A stretch of DNA of 64,000 nt from Colimorpha sp002372855 (GCA_946621635.1 CAMOOR010000002.1:36017-100016); one strand, 5' to 3'. Positions 15,996 to 24,999 are shown, counted from the first letter of the stretch. Notes: generated from the sequence alone by a model not told the origin. Made by a program: numbers and translations.

Positions 15996-16048
15996 GAACG
16001 AATAACGCAATGCGTTGCCAATTATTGTTTCTCCTTTTATCATATTCC

Positions 16049-16095
16049 CCTGCTCGCGCTACGCGCTTGCGAGATCTCGTAGATCTTGTGGATTA
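16049..16095. repeat. Inverted partner of the repeat captured in vsr copy 1
   Basis: This spacer segment is about 80% identical by eye to the reverse complement of 15337-15382. It lies just upstream of the promoter for the solute-binding lipoprotein gene. Confidence 0.65.
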
Positions 16096-16107
16096 ACAGA
16101 AAAAATA

Positions 16108-16140
16108 TTTGGCCATTCCGGCGAAAAGTGTTACTTTTGC
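16108..16140 (+). promoter_or_regulatory. Promoter of the solute-binding lipoprotein gene
   Basis: TTTG (16108-16111), 20 bases, then TACTTTTGC (16132-16140) is a full Bacteroidetes-type promoter. The ATG is 34 bases downstream of the -7 box. Confidence 0.85.
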
Positions 16141-16173
16141 ATTCGAAATAACGAGACAACGAACGAAAATCCT

Positions 16174-17004
16174 ATGAAGCAAAATAGAATCAAAATCTGG
16201 CTGCTCGTCGTGCTCCTGGCGCTGGCGGGAACGACGGCACTGGCGGCGTGCAGCGAGAAAGAGGACTCCCTCGCGGGGAGACCCACCGTTGAGCGCATCG
16301 AGCAGCGGGGGACGCTGCTGGTCGGCACCACGGGCGACTACCGTCCGCTGTCGTTCCGCGAGCCGGAGACGGGCGAGTACTGGGGCTTCGCCATTGAGTT
16401 GGCCGAGGCCATGGCCAAGCGGATGGGCGTGGCGGTGGAGTTCGTGCCCACCTCGTGGCCCACGCTGACCGCCGACGTGCAGGCCGAGCCACAGCTGTTC
16501 GACATGGCCATGGGCGGCATCACCATCACCGAAACGCGCTGCGCCACGATGCTGATGAGCGAAGGCTACCTGGCCAACGGCAAGACCATCCTCTGCCGCA
16601 CGGAAGATACCGTACGCTTCCACTCGCTGGAGGACATCGACCGCCCGGAGGTGCGCGTGATGGTCAACCCCGGCGGCCTCAACGAGCAGTTCGCCCGCCA
16701 ATACCTTACCCACGCCACCCTTATCGTACACCCCAACAACGAGGAGATTCCCTCGCTCATCGCCGAGGGCGAAGCCGACGTGATGATCACCGAGATAACG
16801 GAAGCCCCCTACTATGTGCAGACCGACGCGCGCCTGGCGGCGCCGCTACTCGACGCGCCCTTCACCCACGGCGAGATCGGCGTGCTGATGCGACAGGGAC
16901 AGGACGACCTGCTGGCCCTCGTCAACAACATCATCCGCCAGATGAAGTCCGACGGCACCCTCCGTCAACTGACCGAGAAGTACGGCCTGGTGTACGCCTA
17001 CTGA
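16174..17004 (+). CDS. Periplasmic solute-binding lipoprotein (PheC / SBP family 3-like)
   Basis: The 276-residue protein has a lipoprotein signal with lipobox LAAC near residues 24-27. A family 3 solute-binding fold follows: RGTLLVGTTGDYRPLSF, WGFAIELAEAMAKRMG, VEFVPTSWPTL, FDMAMGGITIT and a second lobe with EADVMITEITEA. The TGDYRP and VPTSWPTL signatures resemble periplasmic cyclohexadienyl dehydratase (PheC) as well as amino-acid binding proteins. A catalytic or a transport role is therefore possible. No permease or ATPase gene is adjacent. It has its own promoter and lies between the two vsr-MGMT copies. Confidence 0.85.
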   Translation: MKQNRIKIWLLVVLLALAGTTALAACSEKEDSLAGRPTVERIEQRGTLLVGTTGDYRPLSFREPETGEYWGFAIELAEAMAKRMGVAVEFVPTSWPTLTADVQAEPQLFDMAMGGITITETRCATMLMSEGYLANGKTILCRTEDTVRFHSLEDIDRPEVRVMVNPGGLNEQFARQYLTHATLIVHPNNEEIPSLIAEGEADVMITEITEAPYYVQTDARLAAPLLDAPFTHGEIGVLMRQGQDDLLALVNNIIRQMKSDGTLRQLTEKYGLVYAY

Positions 17005-17043
17005 AAAACAGAAACCAAGACCCACAGAATACCGCAACACCCC

Positions 17044-17589
17044 ATGACCGACACCATGACATCCGAGCAGCGGCACCGCTGCATGTCGCACATACGCAGC
17101 AAGGCCACGAAGCCGGAACTGCTGGTGCGGCAGTGGCTATGGGGGCATGGGTATCGATACAGATTGAACGTAAAGAGTGTGCCGGGCAAGCCGGACATCG
17201 TGCTGCGGCCCTACCGCACGGCGATATTCGTCAACGGGTGCTTCTGGCACGGACACGGTGTGCGGCCGGAGGCCGCACAAATTGAAAATTCAAAATTGAA
17301 AATTGAAAGCTCCCCCTGCTGCAAGATTCCACAGACCAACCGCAGCTTCTGGCTGGAGAAGATACGCCGCAACCAGGAGCGCGACCAGCGCAACTACGCC
17401 CTGCTGCAGGACAACGGCTGGCAGGTCATCGTCGTCTGGGAGTGCCAACTGAAGCCCGACAAGATAGAACACACCATGCGTGAGGTGGAGCTGATGTTAA
17501 ATAGCAACATGCTTTCGATTTACAAGCATCATCCAGTCCCATACTCCACAGAGGAAGAGATGCCTATGCCGAAGGCGGCGGAAAACTGA
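17044..17589 (+). CDS. vsr: Very short patch repair endonuclease, copy 2
   Basis: The 181-residue protein is the intact paralogue of copy 1. It has MSHIRSKATKPELLVRQW (DNA-binding N terminus), GKPDIVL with the catalytic Asp, GCFWHGH, RSFWLEKIRRNQERDQ and VIVVWECQL. Between GCFWHGH and KIPQ there is a 66-nt in-frame insert (17257-17322) encoding AAQIENSKLKIES, made of the TTGAAAAT spacer repeat also seen before infB. The adjacent cytosine methyltransferases give the biological reason for a Vsr in this island. It is convergent with the second MGMT-like gene. Confidence 0.92.
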   Translation: MTDTMTSEQRHRCMSHIRSKATKPELLVRQWLWGHGYRYRLNVKSVPGKPDIVLRPYRTAIFVNGCFWHGHGVRPEAAQIENSKLKIESSPCCKIPQTNRSFWLEKIRRNQERDQRNYALLQDNGWQVIVVWECQLKPDKIEHTMREVELMLNSNMLSIYKHHPVPYSTEEEMPMPKAAEN

Positions 17590-17625
17590 TGGAGTTTAGC
17601 TCCAACAAGGCAATAAATCTTGCAA

Positions 17626-17937
17626 TTATTCTATCACCCACAAGTACTCTTTCAGCGGGACATTGCCGGAGGGGGTGAGGTGGATGCCTTCGGCGGACAG
17701 GAGGGAGGCTTGGGCGGGGTAGTGCGGGGCGAGGCGGCCGGAGGCGTTGACGACGCGGTGGCAGGGAAGATCGGCATCGGGAGCCCCACGCATGATGCGG
17801 CCCACTAGGCGCGCATGATTGGGCCAGCCGCATAAGGCGGCGATACGGCCATAGGTGAGTACCCGCCCGCGCGGTATCTGTCGGACGATGTCGTAGACCT
17901 CGGCACGAAGGGTCTCTTCTGTGGGTTGCACTCTCAT
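17626..17937 (-). CDS. MGMT/ATL-family DNA alkylation repair protein, copy 2
   Basis: The 103-residue protein is nearly identical to copy 1 over its whole length (YDIVRQIPRGRVLTYGRIAALCG, PCHRVVNASGRLAPHYPAQ). The active-site Cys is retained. The start ATG 17937 (MRVQPTEETL) is chosen by alignment with copy 1; ATG 17958 would add seven residues. Together with vsr copy 2 it forms a duplicated convergent unit. The spacer between vsr and MGMT is longer here than in copy 1, so the copies have diverged outside the genes. Confidence 0.85.
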   Translation of the reverse strand: MRVQPTEETLRAEVYDIVRQIPRGRVLTYGRIAALCGWPNHARLVGRIMRGAPDADLPCHRVVNASGRLAPHYPAQASLLSAEGIHLTPSGNVPLKEYLWVIE

Positions 17938-18004
17938 ACCTTCAGGAACGCTATCCACGCCATAATATTGCCACGGCGCGTCGGTCGAAAAAAGATTTTC
18001 CCTT

Positions 18005-18032
18005 CTATGTCAAATAAAATGTGTATTTTTGC
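18005..18032 (+). promoter_or_regulatory. Promoter of the aldo/keto reductase lipoprotein gene
   Basis: TATTTTTGC (18024-18032) is a -7 box 22 bases before the ATG. Exactly 19 bases upstream is CTTCTATGTC, a variant of a CCATGTC motif found at the same offset in four other promoters of this window. Confidence 0.75.
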
Positions 18033-18054
18033 ACTTCAATTTATAGACAGAAAG

Positions 18055-19278
18055 ATGAAGAAAATCTACACCTTTATGATGGCCGCCCTGTGTCTGATGG
18101 CCATCGGATGCAAGCAGAAAACAACTGAGAAAACCACCGACATGCAGTATCGTCCGCTGGGTGCCACTGGGCTGGAAGTGAGCGAGATCAGCATCGGATG
18201 TGGCGGCTTCGAGAAACTGGACAGTGCCGCCTCGCTCGAGCTGATGACCATGGCGCTGGACAGCGGCATGAACTACATCGACATCTACGATGCCAGCCCT
18301 AAGACGCGCTCCAATATCGGCTATGCCCTCCAGGGCCGCCGCGACGAGATGATCATCCAGGGCCACATCGGCACCATCTACAAGGACGGCCAGCACACCC
18401 GCACGCGCGACGTGGAGGAGACCAAGGCCGGTTTCGAGGACCTCCTTGCCCGTCTGCACACCGACCACATCGAGGTGGGCATGATCCACATCACCGACAG
18501 CCACGAGGAATGGGAAGAGATACAGAACTCGCCCTTCCTCGACTACGTCTTCCAGCTGAAGAAAGAGGGCAAAATCAAGCACATAGGCCTCAGCAGCCAC
18601 AACGCCGAGGTGGCCCTGCGCGCCGCCAAGAGCGGATGGGTCGAGGTCATCATGTTCAGTCTCAACCCCGCCTTCGACCAGCTGCGCGGCGGCGCCATCC
18701 CCTGGGACAAGGGCGCCATGGACAACCTCCAGGGCGGCATCGACCCCGTGCGCGTGGAGTTCTACGACTACTGCGCCACGCACCACATCGGCGTCACCGT
18801 CATGAAAACCTTCGGCGGCGGCGGCAAGCTGCTCGACGAGAAAGCCTCGCCCCTCGGCGTGGCCTACACCCCCGAGCAGTGCATAGCCTACTGCCTGGCC
18901 AAGCCCTGCATCTCCACCTGCATCCTCGGCATCGACAACCTCGACGAGCTGAAGCGCGACCTCCACTGGCTCCACGCCACCGAGGCCGAGAAAGACTACA
19001 CCAACGTCGCCAAGCGCGAAAAACCCACCCTCGGCGGCGACTGCACCTACTGCAACCACTGCTCGCCCTGCACCCAGGGCATCCCCATCGCCCGCGTCAA
19101 CGAACTGCTCGACAAAGCCGAGCTCAACGGCCTCACCGACGACATCCAGGCGCAATACAACCTCCTCGACCACAAGGCCTCCGAGTGCACCCACTGCGGT
19201 GCCTGCCTCAGCCGCTGCCCCTTCGGCGTCGACATCCCCGCCCGCATGGACGCCGCCAAAGCCCTGTTCGAAAAATAG
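18055..19278 (+). CDS. Aldo/keto reductase-like ferredoxin-type lipoprotein
   Basis: The 407-residue protein has an N-terminal signal ending in a lipobox (LMAIGC near residue 20). An aldo/keto reductase barrel follows (RPLGATGLEVSEISIGCGGF through KHIGLSSHN and GVTVMKTFGGGG). The C terminus carries two 4Fe-4S-type Cys clusters, CTYCNHCSPC (near 330) and CTHCGACLSRC (near 380). The catalytic Tyr of typical reductases is not apparent: the YGxSE position reads ASPKTRS. The catalytic Lys is not visible either. A lipoprotein signal on an NADPH-type fold is odd. It may be a redox protein acting outside the cytoplasm or a non-catalytic relative. Confidence 0.8.
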   Translation: MKKIYTFMMAALCLMAIGCKQKTTEKTTDMQYRPLGATGLEVSEISIGCGGFEKLDSAASLELMTMALDSGMNYIDIYDASPKTRSNIGYALQGRRDEMIIQGHIGTIYKDGQHTRTRDVEETKAGFEDLLARLHTDHIEVGMIHITDSHEEWEEIQNSPFLDYVFQLKKEGKIKHIGLSSHNAEVALRAAKSGWVEVIMFSLNPAFDQLRGGAIPWDKGAMDNLQGGIDPVRVEFYDYCATHHIGVTVMKTFGGGGKLLDEKASPLGVAYTPEQCIAYCLAKPCISTCILGIDNLDELKRDLHWLHATEAEKDYTNVAKREKPTLGGDCTYCNHCSPCTQGIPIARVNELLDKAELNGLTDDIQAQYNLLDHKASECTHCGACLSRCPFGVDIPARMDAAKALFEK

Positions 19279-19299
19279 ATAAAAAACACAGCCTTCCCA

Positions 19300-22236
19300 A
19301 TGACAGAAAAACAACAAACCGCAGCCGCCAAAGCTTTTTCCAGACGCTGGTCGGGCCATGGATATGAAAAAGGGGAGACGCAGTCCTTTTGGTCGGACCT
19401 ACTGCGCACTGTCTTCGACAGCGAGAAGGCGGGCGTCACAATTGAATATGAAAAACCTATAAAGAAAGGCAAAGGCGAGACACAATACATCGACGCCTAC
19501 ATTCCTGCCACAAAGGTGCTCATCGAGCAAAAGGGTGCAGGTATCGAATTGTCACGGCACCAGCAACGGAAAAACCAAATTCCTATCACACCCTACGGCC
19601 AGGCAAAACAATATGCCGATAACCTACCATACTCGGAAAAACCCAGATGGATCATCACTTGCAACTTCCGAGAAATATGGGTATACGACATGGACATGGT
19701 CCTTCCGCAGCCCGAGAAGATAATGCTTTCTGACCTCGGAACCGAGTGGCATCGCTTGCGGTTTCTAACTGATACAGGACGGGGCATGCAATCAAAAGAG
19801 GTCCGGGTATCCATCAAGGCCGGCCAGCTCGTGGGCGAAATCTATGATGCTCTGCTTAAACAGTACGCCATACCCTCCGACGAGTCACTTCGCTGGCTCA
19901 ACATCCTGTGTGTACGTCTGGTTTTCTGCCTCTACGCCGAGGATGCAGGCATCTTCCGCCGCGACCTTTTCCACGACTACCTCGCTAACTGCGCCACCTC
20001 CGACCTACGCGGTGCCATCATCGACCTATTCAAGACCCTCAACACTCCCGAACATCAGCGTAGCCCCTATCTGAATCAGAACCTTGCCGCTTTCCCCTAT
20101 ACCAATGGAGGTCTCTTCGCCGAAGAGATAGAAGTGCCTCAATTTACCGACGAAATTAAATCCCTGCTCATCAAACACGCCAGCGACGATTTCGATTGGA
20201 GCGAGATTTCTCCCACTATTTTCGGCGCGGTGTTCGAGAGCACGCTCAATCCCGACACTCGTCGCAGCGGGGGCATGCATTATACAAGCATAGAAAACAT
20301 CCACAAAGTCATCGACCCCCTGTTTTTAGACAGTCTAAGGAACGATTTAAACAAAGCCTTGTCCGCCAAGGAGAAACGGTCGGACAAACTGAGAGCATTC
20401 CAGCAACGACTTGCTTCGCTGACCTTCCTCGACCCCGCATGTGGTAGCGGCAATTTCCTTACGGAAACCTATCTTTCACTTCGACGACTTGAAAACCAAG
20501 CCATCCGCGCTCTCTACGGAGAAGGAATCCTAGGTTCTGTGCATAATCCCGTAAAGGTCAGCATAGGACAGTTTTTCGGTATTGAAATCAATGATTTTGC
20601 TGTCACCGTAGCTACCACAGCCCTTTGGATTAGCGAAGCACAGATGCTCGCAGAAACCGAGAAGATTGTACAACACGACATCGATTTTCTGCCACTGAAA
20701 AGCTACACAAACATTCACGAAGGCAACGCCCTGCGCATGGATTGGGATACCCTCTCACCATCCATGCCGGACAATCTCATCTACACCGACAAACTCAATA
20801 TCTACCAGACCAACGACGACGAGACCACCATCATGGTCTCCGAACCTCCCTCTCCTTATGGCAGTGTGCACAAAGAGTTAAACGTCATTGCCCACCAGGT
20901 GGAATACCGTAACATCAACGAACTACATCGTCATCCCGTCGCCCCTATCGCCTACGACTACATCATGGGCAATCCCCCGTTCGTCGGCGCCCGCATGATG
21001 AGTGAGGGACAGAAAAGCGATGTGGTTTCCGTGTTTGGCCCACACTGGAAGAACGTGGGCAACCTCGACTATGTCTGTTGCTGGTACAAGAAAGCCTCCG
21101 ACCTGATGCTCGCCAACCCGGGCACTCGCACAGCACTGGTATCGACCAACAGCATCACACAGGGCGAGCAAGTGGCTAATCTCTGGCAGCCCCTGCTGCA
21201 GCATGGTCTGCATATAGATTTTGCATATCGCACCTTCCGCTGGGACAGCGAATCGTCGCTCAAGGCCCATGTGCATTGTGTCATCGTTGGATTCAGCCAC
21301 TCCAACACTCGTCCTCGAATAATCTTTGATGGCGACAGCCGTACCGAAGCCTCCAACATCAATGCCTACCTGATTGACGCACCCAACATCTACGTCGGCA
21401 GCCGTCAACATCCACTGTGCGACGTGCCTCCCCTGCTTACCGGAAGTCAGCGCATCGACAACGACCTCTTCATGTTCACCGACAAGGAGAAAGATGCCTT
21501 TATAAAAAGGGAGCCGCTGTCGTCAAAGTTTTTCCATCGCTGGTATGGTGCTGACGAGTTTATCAATAACCGTCCAAGATGGGTGCTATATCTCGGAAAC
21601 GCCACTCCGGCCGAACTTCATGCCATGCCCCACTGCAGAAAAATACTACAGCAGGTGAAAGAATACCGCATGGCCAGCGGCAGAAAACAAACCCAGAAAG
21701 CCGCTCTCACGCCGAACAAGTTCGGGCTGGAAGTGATTCCCAAGGGGAACTACATGATTGTCCCTGTCGTTTCATCCGAACGACGCTTGTATGTGCCCAT
21801 GGGATTCATGTCGCCCGAAGTCATGTGCAGCAACCAGGTAAACCTCATCCCCGACGCTACCCTCTACCATTTCGGCGTGCTCGAAAGCAGCGTGCACATG
21901 GCATGGATGCGGGCGGTGTGTGGCAGACTGGAAATGCGTTATCGCTATTCCAAGGACATTGTCTACAACAACTTCCCCTGGCCGGAGCCAACGGAAGAAC
22001 AGAAAGCCCGGATCGGACAGACCGCGCAGGCCATCCTCGATGCCCGCGCCCTCTACCCCGACAGCTCCCTGGCCGCTCTCTACGACGACCTGACCATGCC
22101 ATCCGAACTGCGCAAGGCACACCAGGATAACGACTGCGCCGTGATGCAAACCTATGGCTTCGACCCCAAATCCACCTCCGAAAGCCAGTGCATTGCAACC
22201 TTGTTCAAACTCTATCAAGAACACTCCAATGGCTGA
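19300..22236 (+). CDS. Type IIG/IIL restriction-modification enzyme (MmeI-like)
   Basis: The 978-residue single-chain enzyme has an N-terminal nuclease part with IDAYIPATKVLIEQKGAG (near 62-79), which supplies the Asp ... Glu-x-Lys pattern. A helical linker follows. The gamma-class N6-adenine methyltransferase has motif I LDPACGSGNFL (near 376) and motif IV NPPFVG (near 558). The C-terminal part with FGLEVIPKGN and RYSKDIVYNNFPWPEP would hold target recognition. Length and order match MmeI-type enzymes, which cut at a distance from their site and methylate one strand. It lies 21 nt after the reductase gene. No separate specificity subunit is needed. Confidence 0.9.
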   Translation: MTEKQQTAAAKAFSRRWSGHGYEKGETQSFWSDLLRTVFDSEKAGVTIEYEKPIKKGKGETQYIDAYIPATKVLIEQKGAGIELSRHQQRKNQIPITPYGQAKQYADNLPYSEKPRWIITCNFREIWVYDMDMVLPQPEKIMLSDLGTEWHRLRFLTDTGRGMQSKEVRVSIKAGQLVGEIYDALLKQYAIPSDESLRWLNILCVRLVFCLYAEDAGIFRRDLFHDYLANCATSDLRGAIIDLFKTLNTPEHQRSPYLNQNLAAFPYTNGGLFAEEIEVPQFTDEIKSLLIKHASDDFDWSEISPTIFGAVFESTLNPDTRRSGGMHYTSIENIHKVIDPLFLDSLRNDLNKALSAKEKRSDKLRAFQQRLASLTFLDPACGSGNFLTETYLSLRRLENQAIRALYGEGILGSVHNPVKVSIGQFFGIEINDFAVTVATTALWISEAQMLAETEKIVQHDIDFLPLKSYTNIHEGNALRMDWDTLSPSMPDNLIYTDKLNIYQTNDDETTIMVSEPPSPYGSVHKELNVIAHQVEYRNINELHRHPVAPIAYDYIMGNPPFVGARMMSEGQKSDVVSVFGPHWKNVGNLDYVCCWYKKASDLMLANPGTRTALVSTNSITQGEQVANLWQPLLQHGLHIDFAYRTFRWDSESSLKAHVHCVIVGFSHSNTRPRIIFDGDSRTEASNINAYLIDAPNIYVGSRQHPLCDVPPLLTGSQRIDNDLFMFTDKEKDAFIKREPLSSKFFHRWYGADEFINNRPRWVLYLGNATPAELHAMPHCRKILQQVKEYRMASGRKQTQKAALTPNKFGLEVIPKGNYMIVPVVSSERRLYVPMGFMSPEVMCSNQVNLIPDATLYHFGVLESSVHMAWMRAVCGRLEMRYRYSKDIVYNNFPWPEPTEEQKARIGQTAQAILDARALYPDSSLAALYDDLTMPSELRKAHQDNDCAVMQTYGFDPKSTSESQCIATLFKLYQEHSNG

Positions 22237-22306
22237 CCGCCAACGCTGCGGGAACGAGAAGCCATTTTGTCAAACCAACAGACCAACGAAGGGCCTACCA
22301 ATGCCC

Positions 22307-22372
22307 TACCAACTCCTACGATGGTAGGAGTTGGTAAGGAGTTGGTAAGGAGTTGATAAGGGGATGGTAAGG
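22307..22372 (+). repeat. Palindrome plus four 11-bp units, copy 1
   Basis: TACCAACTCCTAC (22307-22319) pairs with GTAGGAGTTGGTA (22324-22336), and four 11-bp units follow: AGTTGGTAAGG, AGTTGGTAAGG, AGTTGATAAGG, GGATGGTAAGG. Two extra inverted units precede it from about 22290. The 362-bp spacer 22237-22598 otherwise holds only G-rich sequence and the lepA promoter. Confidence 0.9.
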
Positions 22373-22540
22373 GGGTTATGGCTCTAAAAGCCATGTTTTT
22401 GCGGGGTTGGAGGCGGGAAACGAGGCGTTTGGGGCGAAAAACGGGTTTTTCAGGGAGGTGTTTTTGTCAAATCGGAAGGGGAAGGCGGGGGCCGGAGGAG
22501 GGGTCCGGGGAGGGGTTCGGATGGCGAAGTGAAGAAAAAT

Positions 22541-22572
22541 TTTGCCGTGTCGGAGAAAAATCGTATTTTTGC
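22541..22572 (+). promoter_or_regulatory. Promoter of lepA
   Basis: TTTG (22541-22544), 19 bases beginning CCGTGTC, then TATTTTTGC (22564-22572). It matches the Bacteroidetes consensus; the ATG is 27 bases downstream of the -7 box. Confidence 0.85.
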
Positions 22573-22598
22573 ACTTTTGAAACTTTGACCCTAACGCA

Positions 22599-24410
22599 AT
22601 GAAGAATATACGCAATTTCTGCATTATAGCGCACATCGACCACGGCAAGAGCACGTTGGCCGACCGCCTGCTGGAGGTGACAAACACCGTCAGCCAGCGC
22701 GAGATGCAGGACCAGGTGCTCGACGACATGGAGCTGGAGAAGGAGCGCGGCATCACCATCAAGAGCCACGCCATCCAGATGAACTACCGCGTCCCTGCGG
22801 AGAGTAATTCCGCTTTCGCAGGGCAGGACTTCACCCTCAACCTCATCGACACGCCGGGCCATGTGGACTTCAGCTACGAGGTGAGCCGCGCCATAGCGGC
22901 CTGCGAGGGCGCGCTGCTGGTGGTGGACGCCACGCAGGGCATTCAGGCCCAGACGATAAGCAACCTCTACCTGGCTTTGGAGAACGACCTGGAAATCATC
23001 CCCGTGATGAACAAGATAGACCTCGACAGCGCAATGCCCGAGGAGGTGGCCGACGAGATTGTGGACCTGCTGGGCTGCAAGCCGGAGGAGATTCTGCGCT
23101 GCTCGGCCAAGACGGGCATGGGTGTGCCGGAAATCCTCGACGCCATCGTGGAGCGCATCCCCGCGCCGCAGGGCGACCCCGAGGCTCCGCTGCAGGCGCT
23201 GGTGTTCGACTCGGTATTCAACCCTTTCCGCGGCATTATCAGCTACTTCCGCATCATGAACGGCAAGCTGCGCACGGGCGACCATGTGAAATTCTTCTCG
23301 ACGGGCAAGGAGTACGACGCCGACGAGGTGGGCGTGCTGCGGCTGAACATGGAGCCCTGCAAGGAGCTGAGCGCCGGCAACGTGGGCTACATCATCAGTG
23401 GCATCAAGACCTCGAAGGAGGTGCGCGTGGGCGACACCATCACGCATGTGCAGGACCCCTGCGAGAAGCCCATCGAGGGCTTCGAGGCAGTGAAGCCGAT
23501 GGTCTTCGCGGGCGTCTATCCCGTTGACACCGACGACTATGAGGAGCTGCGCGCCAGCTTGGAGAAGCTACAACTGAACGACGCCAGCCTGACCTTCGAG
23601 CCGGAGAGCTCGCTGGCCCTGGGCTTCGGATTCCGCTGCGGATTCCTCGGACTGCTGCACATGGAGATTGTGCAGGAGCGACTGACGAGGGAGTTCAACA
23701 TGGACGTCATCACCACGGTGCCCAACGTGCAGTACAAAGTGAAGCTCACCAACGGCAGCGAAATCGACGTGTACAACCCCTCCGGCATGCCGGAGCCGAA
23801 CAATATCAGCGAGGTGTACGAGCCGTACATCCACGCGCAGATCATCACCAAGGCCGACTTCATCGGGCCCGTCATCAAGCTCTGCATGGACAAGCGCGGC
23901 CAGCTGAAGAACCAGAACTACCTGACCACCGACCGCATCGAGATAACCTTCGACCTGCCGCTGGGCGAGGTGGTGTTCGACTTCTACGACAAGCTGAAGA
24001 GCATCTCGAAAGGCTATGCCTCGTTCGACTACTACATCAACGGCTACCAGCCGTCGAAGCTGGTGAAGCTGGAGATATTGCTCAACGGCGACCCCGTGGA
24101 CGCCCTCTCGACGCTGACCTATGTGGACAACGCCTACCCCATCGGGAGGAAGATGTGCGAGAAGCTGAAGGACCTGATACCGCGCCAGCAGTTCGACGTG
24201 GCCATCCAGGCGGCCATCGGCAGCAAGATTATCGCCCGCGAGACGGTGCGCCAGGTGCGCAAGGACGTGACGGCCAAGTGCTACGGCGGCGACATCACGC
24301 GTAAGCGCAAACTGCTCGAGAAACAGAAGGAGGGCAAGAAGCGCATGCGCCAGGTGGGCAACGTGGAGGTGCCGCAGAGCGCCTTCCTGGCGGTATTGAA
24401 ACTGGACTAG
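22599..24410 (+). CDS. lepA: Elongation factor 4 (LepA)
   Basis: LepA is a ribosome-associated GTPase that influences translation initiation and elongation. The 603-residue protein shows AHIDHGKSTLADRLLE (near 10-25), IDTPGHVDF (near 86) and MNKID (near 138). The LepA-specific C-terminal domain runs from about 500 with KRKLLEKQKEGKKRMRQVG. Between MNYRV and DFTLNLIDTPG there is a slightly long loop (PAESNSAFAGQ), encoded by a hairpin CCCTGCG ... CGCAGGG (22794-22824) that resembles dispersed palindromes. It has its own promoter and is probably monocistronic. Confidence 0.97.
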   Translation: MKNIRNFCIIAHIDHGKSTLADRLLEVTNTVSQREMQDQVLDDMELEKERGITIKSHAIQMNYRVPAESNSAFAGQDFTLNLIDTPGHVDFSYEVSRAIAACEGALLVVDATQGIQAQTISNLYLALENDLEIIPVMNKIDLDSAMPEEVADEIVDLLGCKPEEILRCSAKTGMGVPEILDAIVERIPAPQGDPEAPLQALVFDSVFNPFRGIISYFRIMNGKLRTGDHVKFFSTGKEYDADEVGVLRLNMEPCKELSAGNVGYIISGIKTSKEVRVGDTITHVQDPCEKPIEGFEAVKPMVFAGVYPVDTDDYEELRASLEKLQLNDASLTFEPESSLALGFGFRCGFLGLLHMEIVQERLTREFNMDVITTVPNVQYKVKLTNGSEIDVYNPSGMPEPNNISEVYEPYIHAQIITKADFIGPVIKLCMDKRGQLKNQNYLTTDRIEITFDLPLGEVVFDFYDKLKSISKGYASFDYYINGYQPSKLVKLEILLNGDPVDALSTLTYVDNAYPIGRKMCEKLKDLIPRQQFDVAIQAAIGSKIIARETVRQVRKDVTAKCYGGDITRKRKLLEKQKEGKKRMRQVGNVEVPQSAFLAVLKLD

Positions 24411-24430
24411 CGGCGGCGCTTGCGCCGCCG
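24411..24430. terminator. GC-rich hairpin directly after lepA
   Basis: CGGCGGCGC (24411-24419) pairs perfectly with GCGCCGCCG (24422-24430) immediately after the lepA stop codon. There is no T-tract, so it may protect the 3' end or mark a factor-dependent stop instead of acting as a classical intrinsic terminator. Confidence 0.55.
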
Positions 24431-24477
24431 CACAAGACAAAGGAAATTAAACATTAACACATAAACGAATTCAAAAA

Positions 24478-24999
24478 ATGAAAAAGATCACCCATTTCAT
24501 GATGGCAGCCGCCCTGACGCTGGCCACGGCTGGTTTTGCTGCCTGCGGCGACAAGGACAATGAAAACACCGAAGGCAACACCACCTACGAGGAGTCGGCA
24601 ACGTTTGCCATCTATTATCAAGGACAGAAAATCGCCGCCGGCGACACCATCCAGATGGTTCCCACCGACGCGCAGGTGCGCAACGACTTTGCCCAGGCCG
24701 ACATCGATGTGGAGAACAAGACCGCCAATGCCCTGCAGGCCTGTATCAGCATGACCAAAGTGGAAGGCCCTTCGGCACAGAACGAGGTGGAAATCTGCTT
24801 CAGCGGTGCCTGCCGCACATTCACCTGCCCCTTCACCTCCGACCCCTTCACGATGGAGCCGGGCCAGGCTTCGGCCAACAAAATCACCTACGACTACACG
24901 CCGTCGGCCATCACCGAACACACCCTCTATCGCCTCTCCGTGGGCGAGGGCTCGGACATGGCCAATGCACAGGTGGTTTTCATCGAGCACGCTAAGTAA
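24478..24999 (+). CDS. Hypothetical lipoprotein
   Basis: The 173-residue protein has a lipoprotein signal (MKKITHFMMAAALTLATAG, lipobox FAAC). An immunoglobulin-like beta-rich domain follows, with four Cys residues in the mature part (QACISM, EICFSGACRTFTC) that may form disulfides. No known family is recognised. It is expected to be anchored in the outer or inner membrane. It converges on the flippase gene with an 8-bp overlap. Confidence 0.8.
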   Translation: MKKITHFMMAAALTLATAGFAACGDKDNENTEGNTTYEESATFAIYYQGQKIAAGDTIQMVPTDAQVRNDFAQADIDVENKTANALQACISMTKVEGPSAQNEVEICFSGACRTFTCPFTSDPFTMEPGQASANKITYDYTPSAITEHTLYRLSVGEGSDMANAQVVFIEHAK

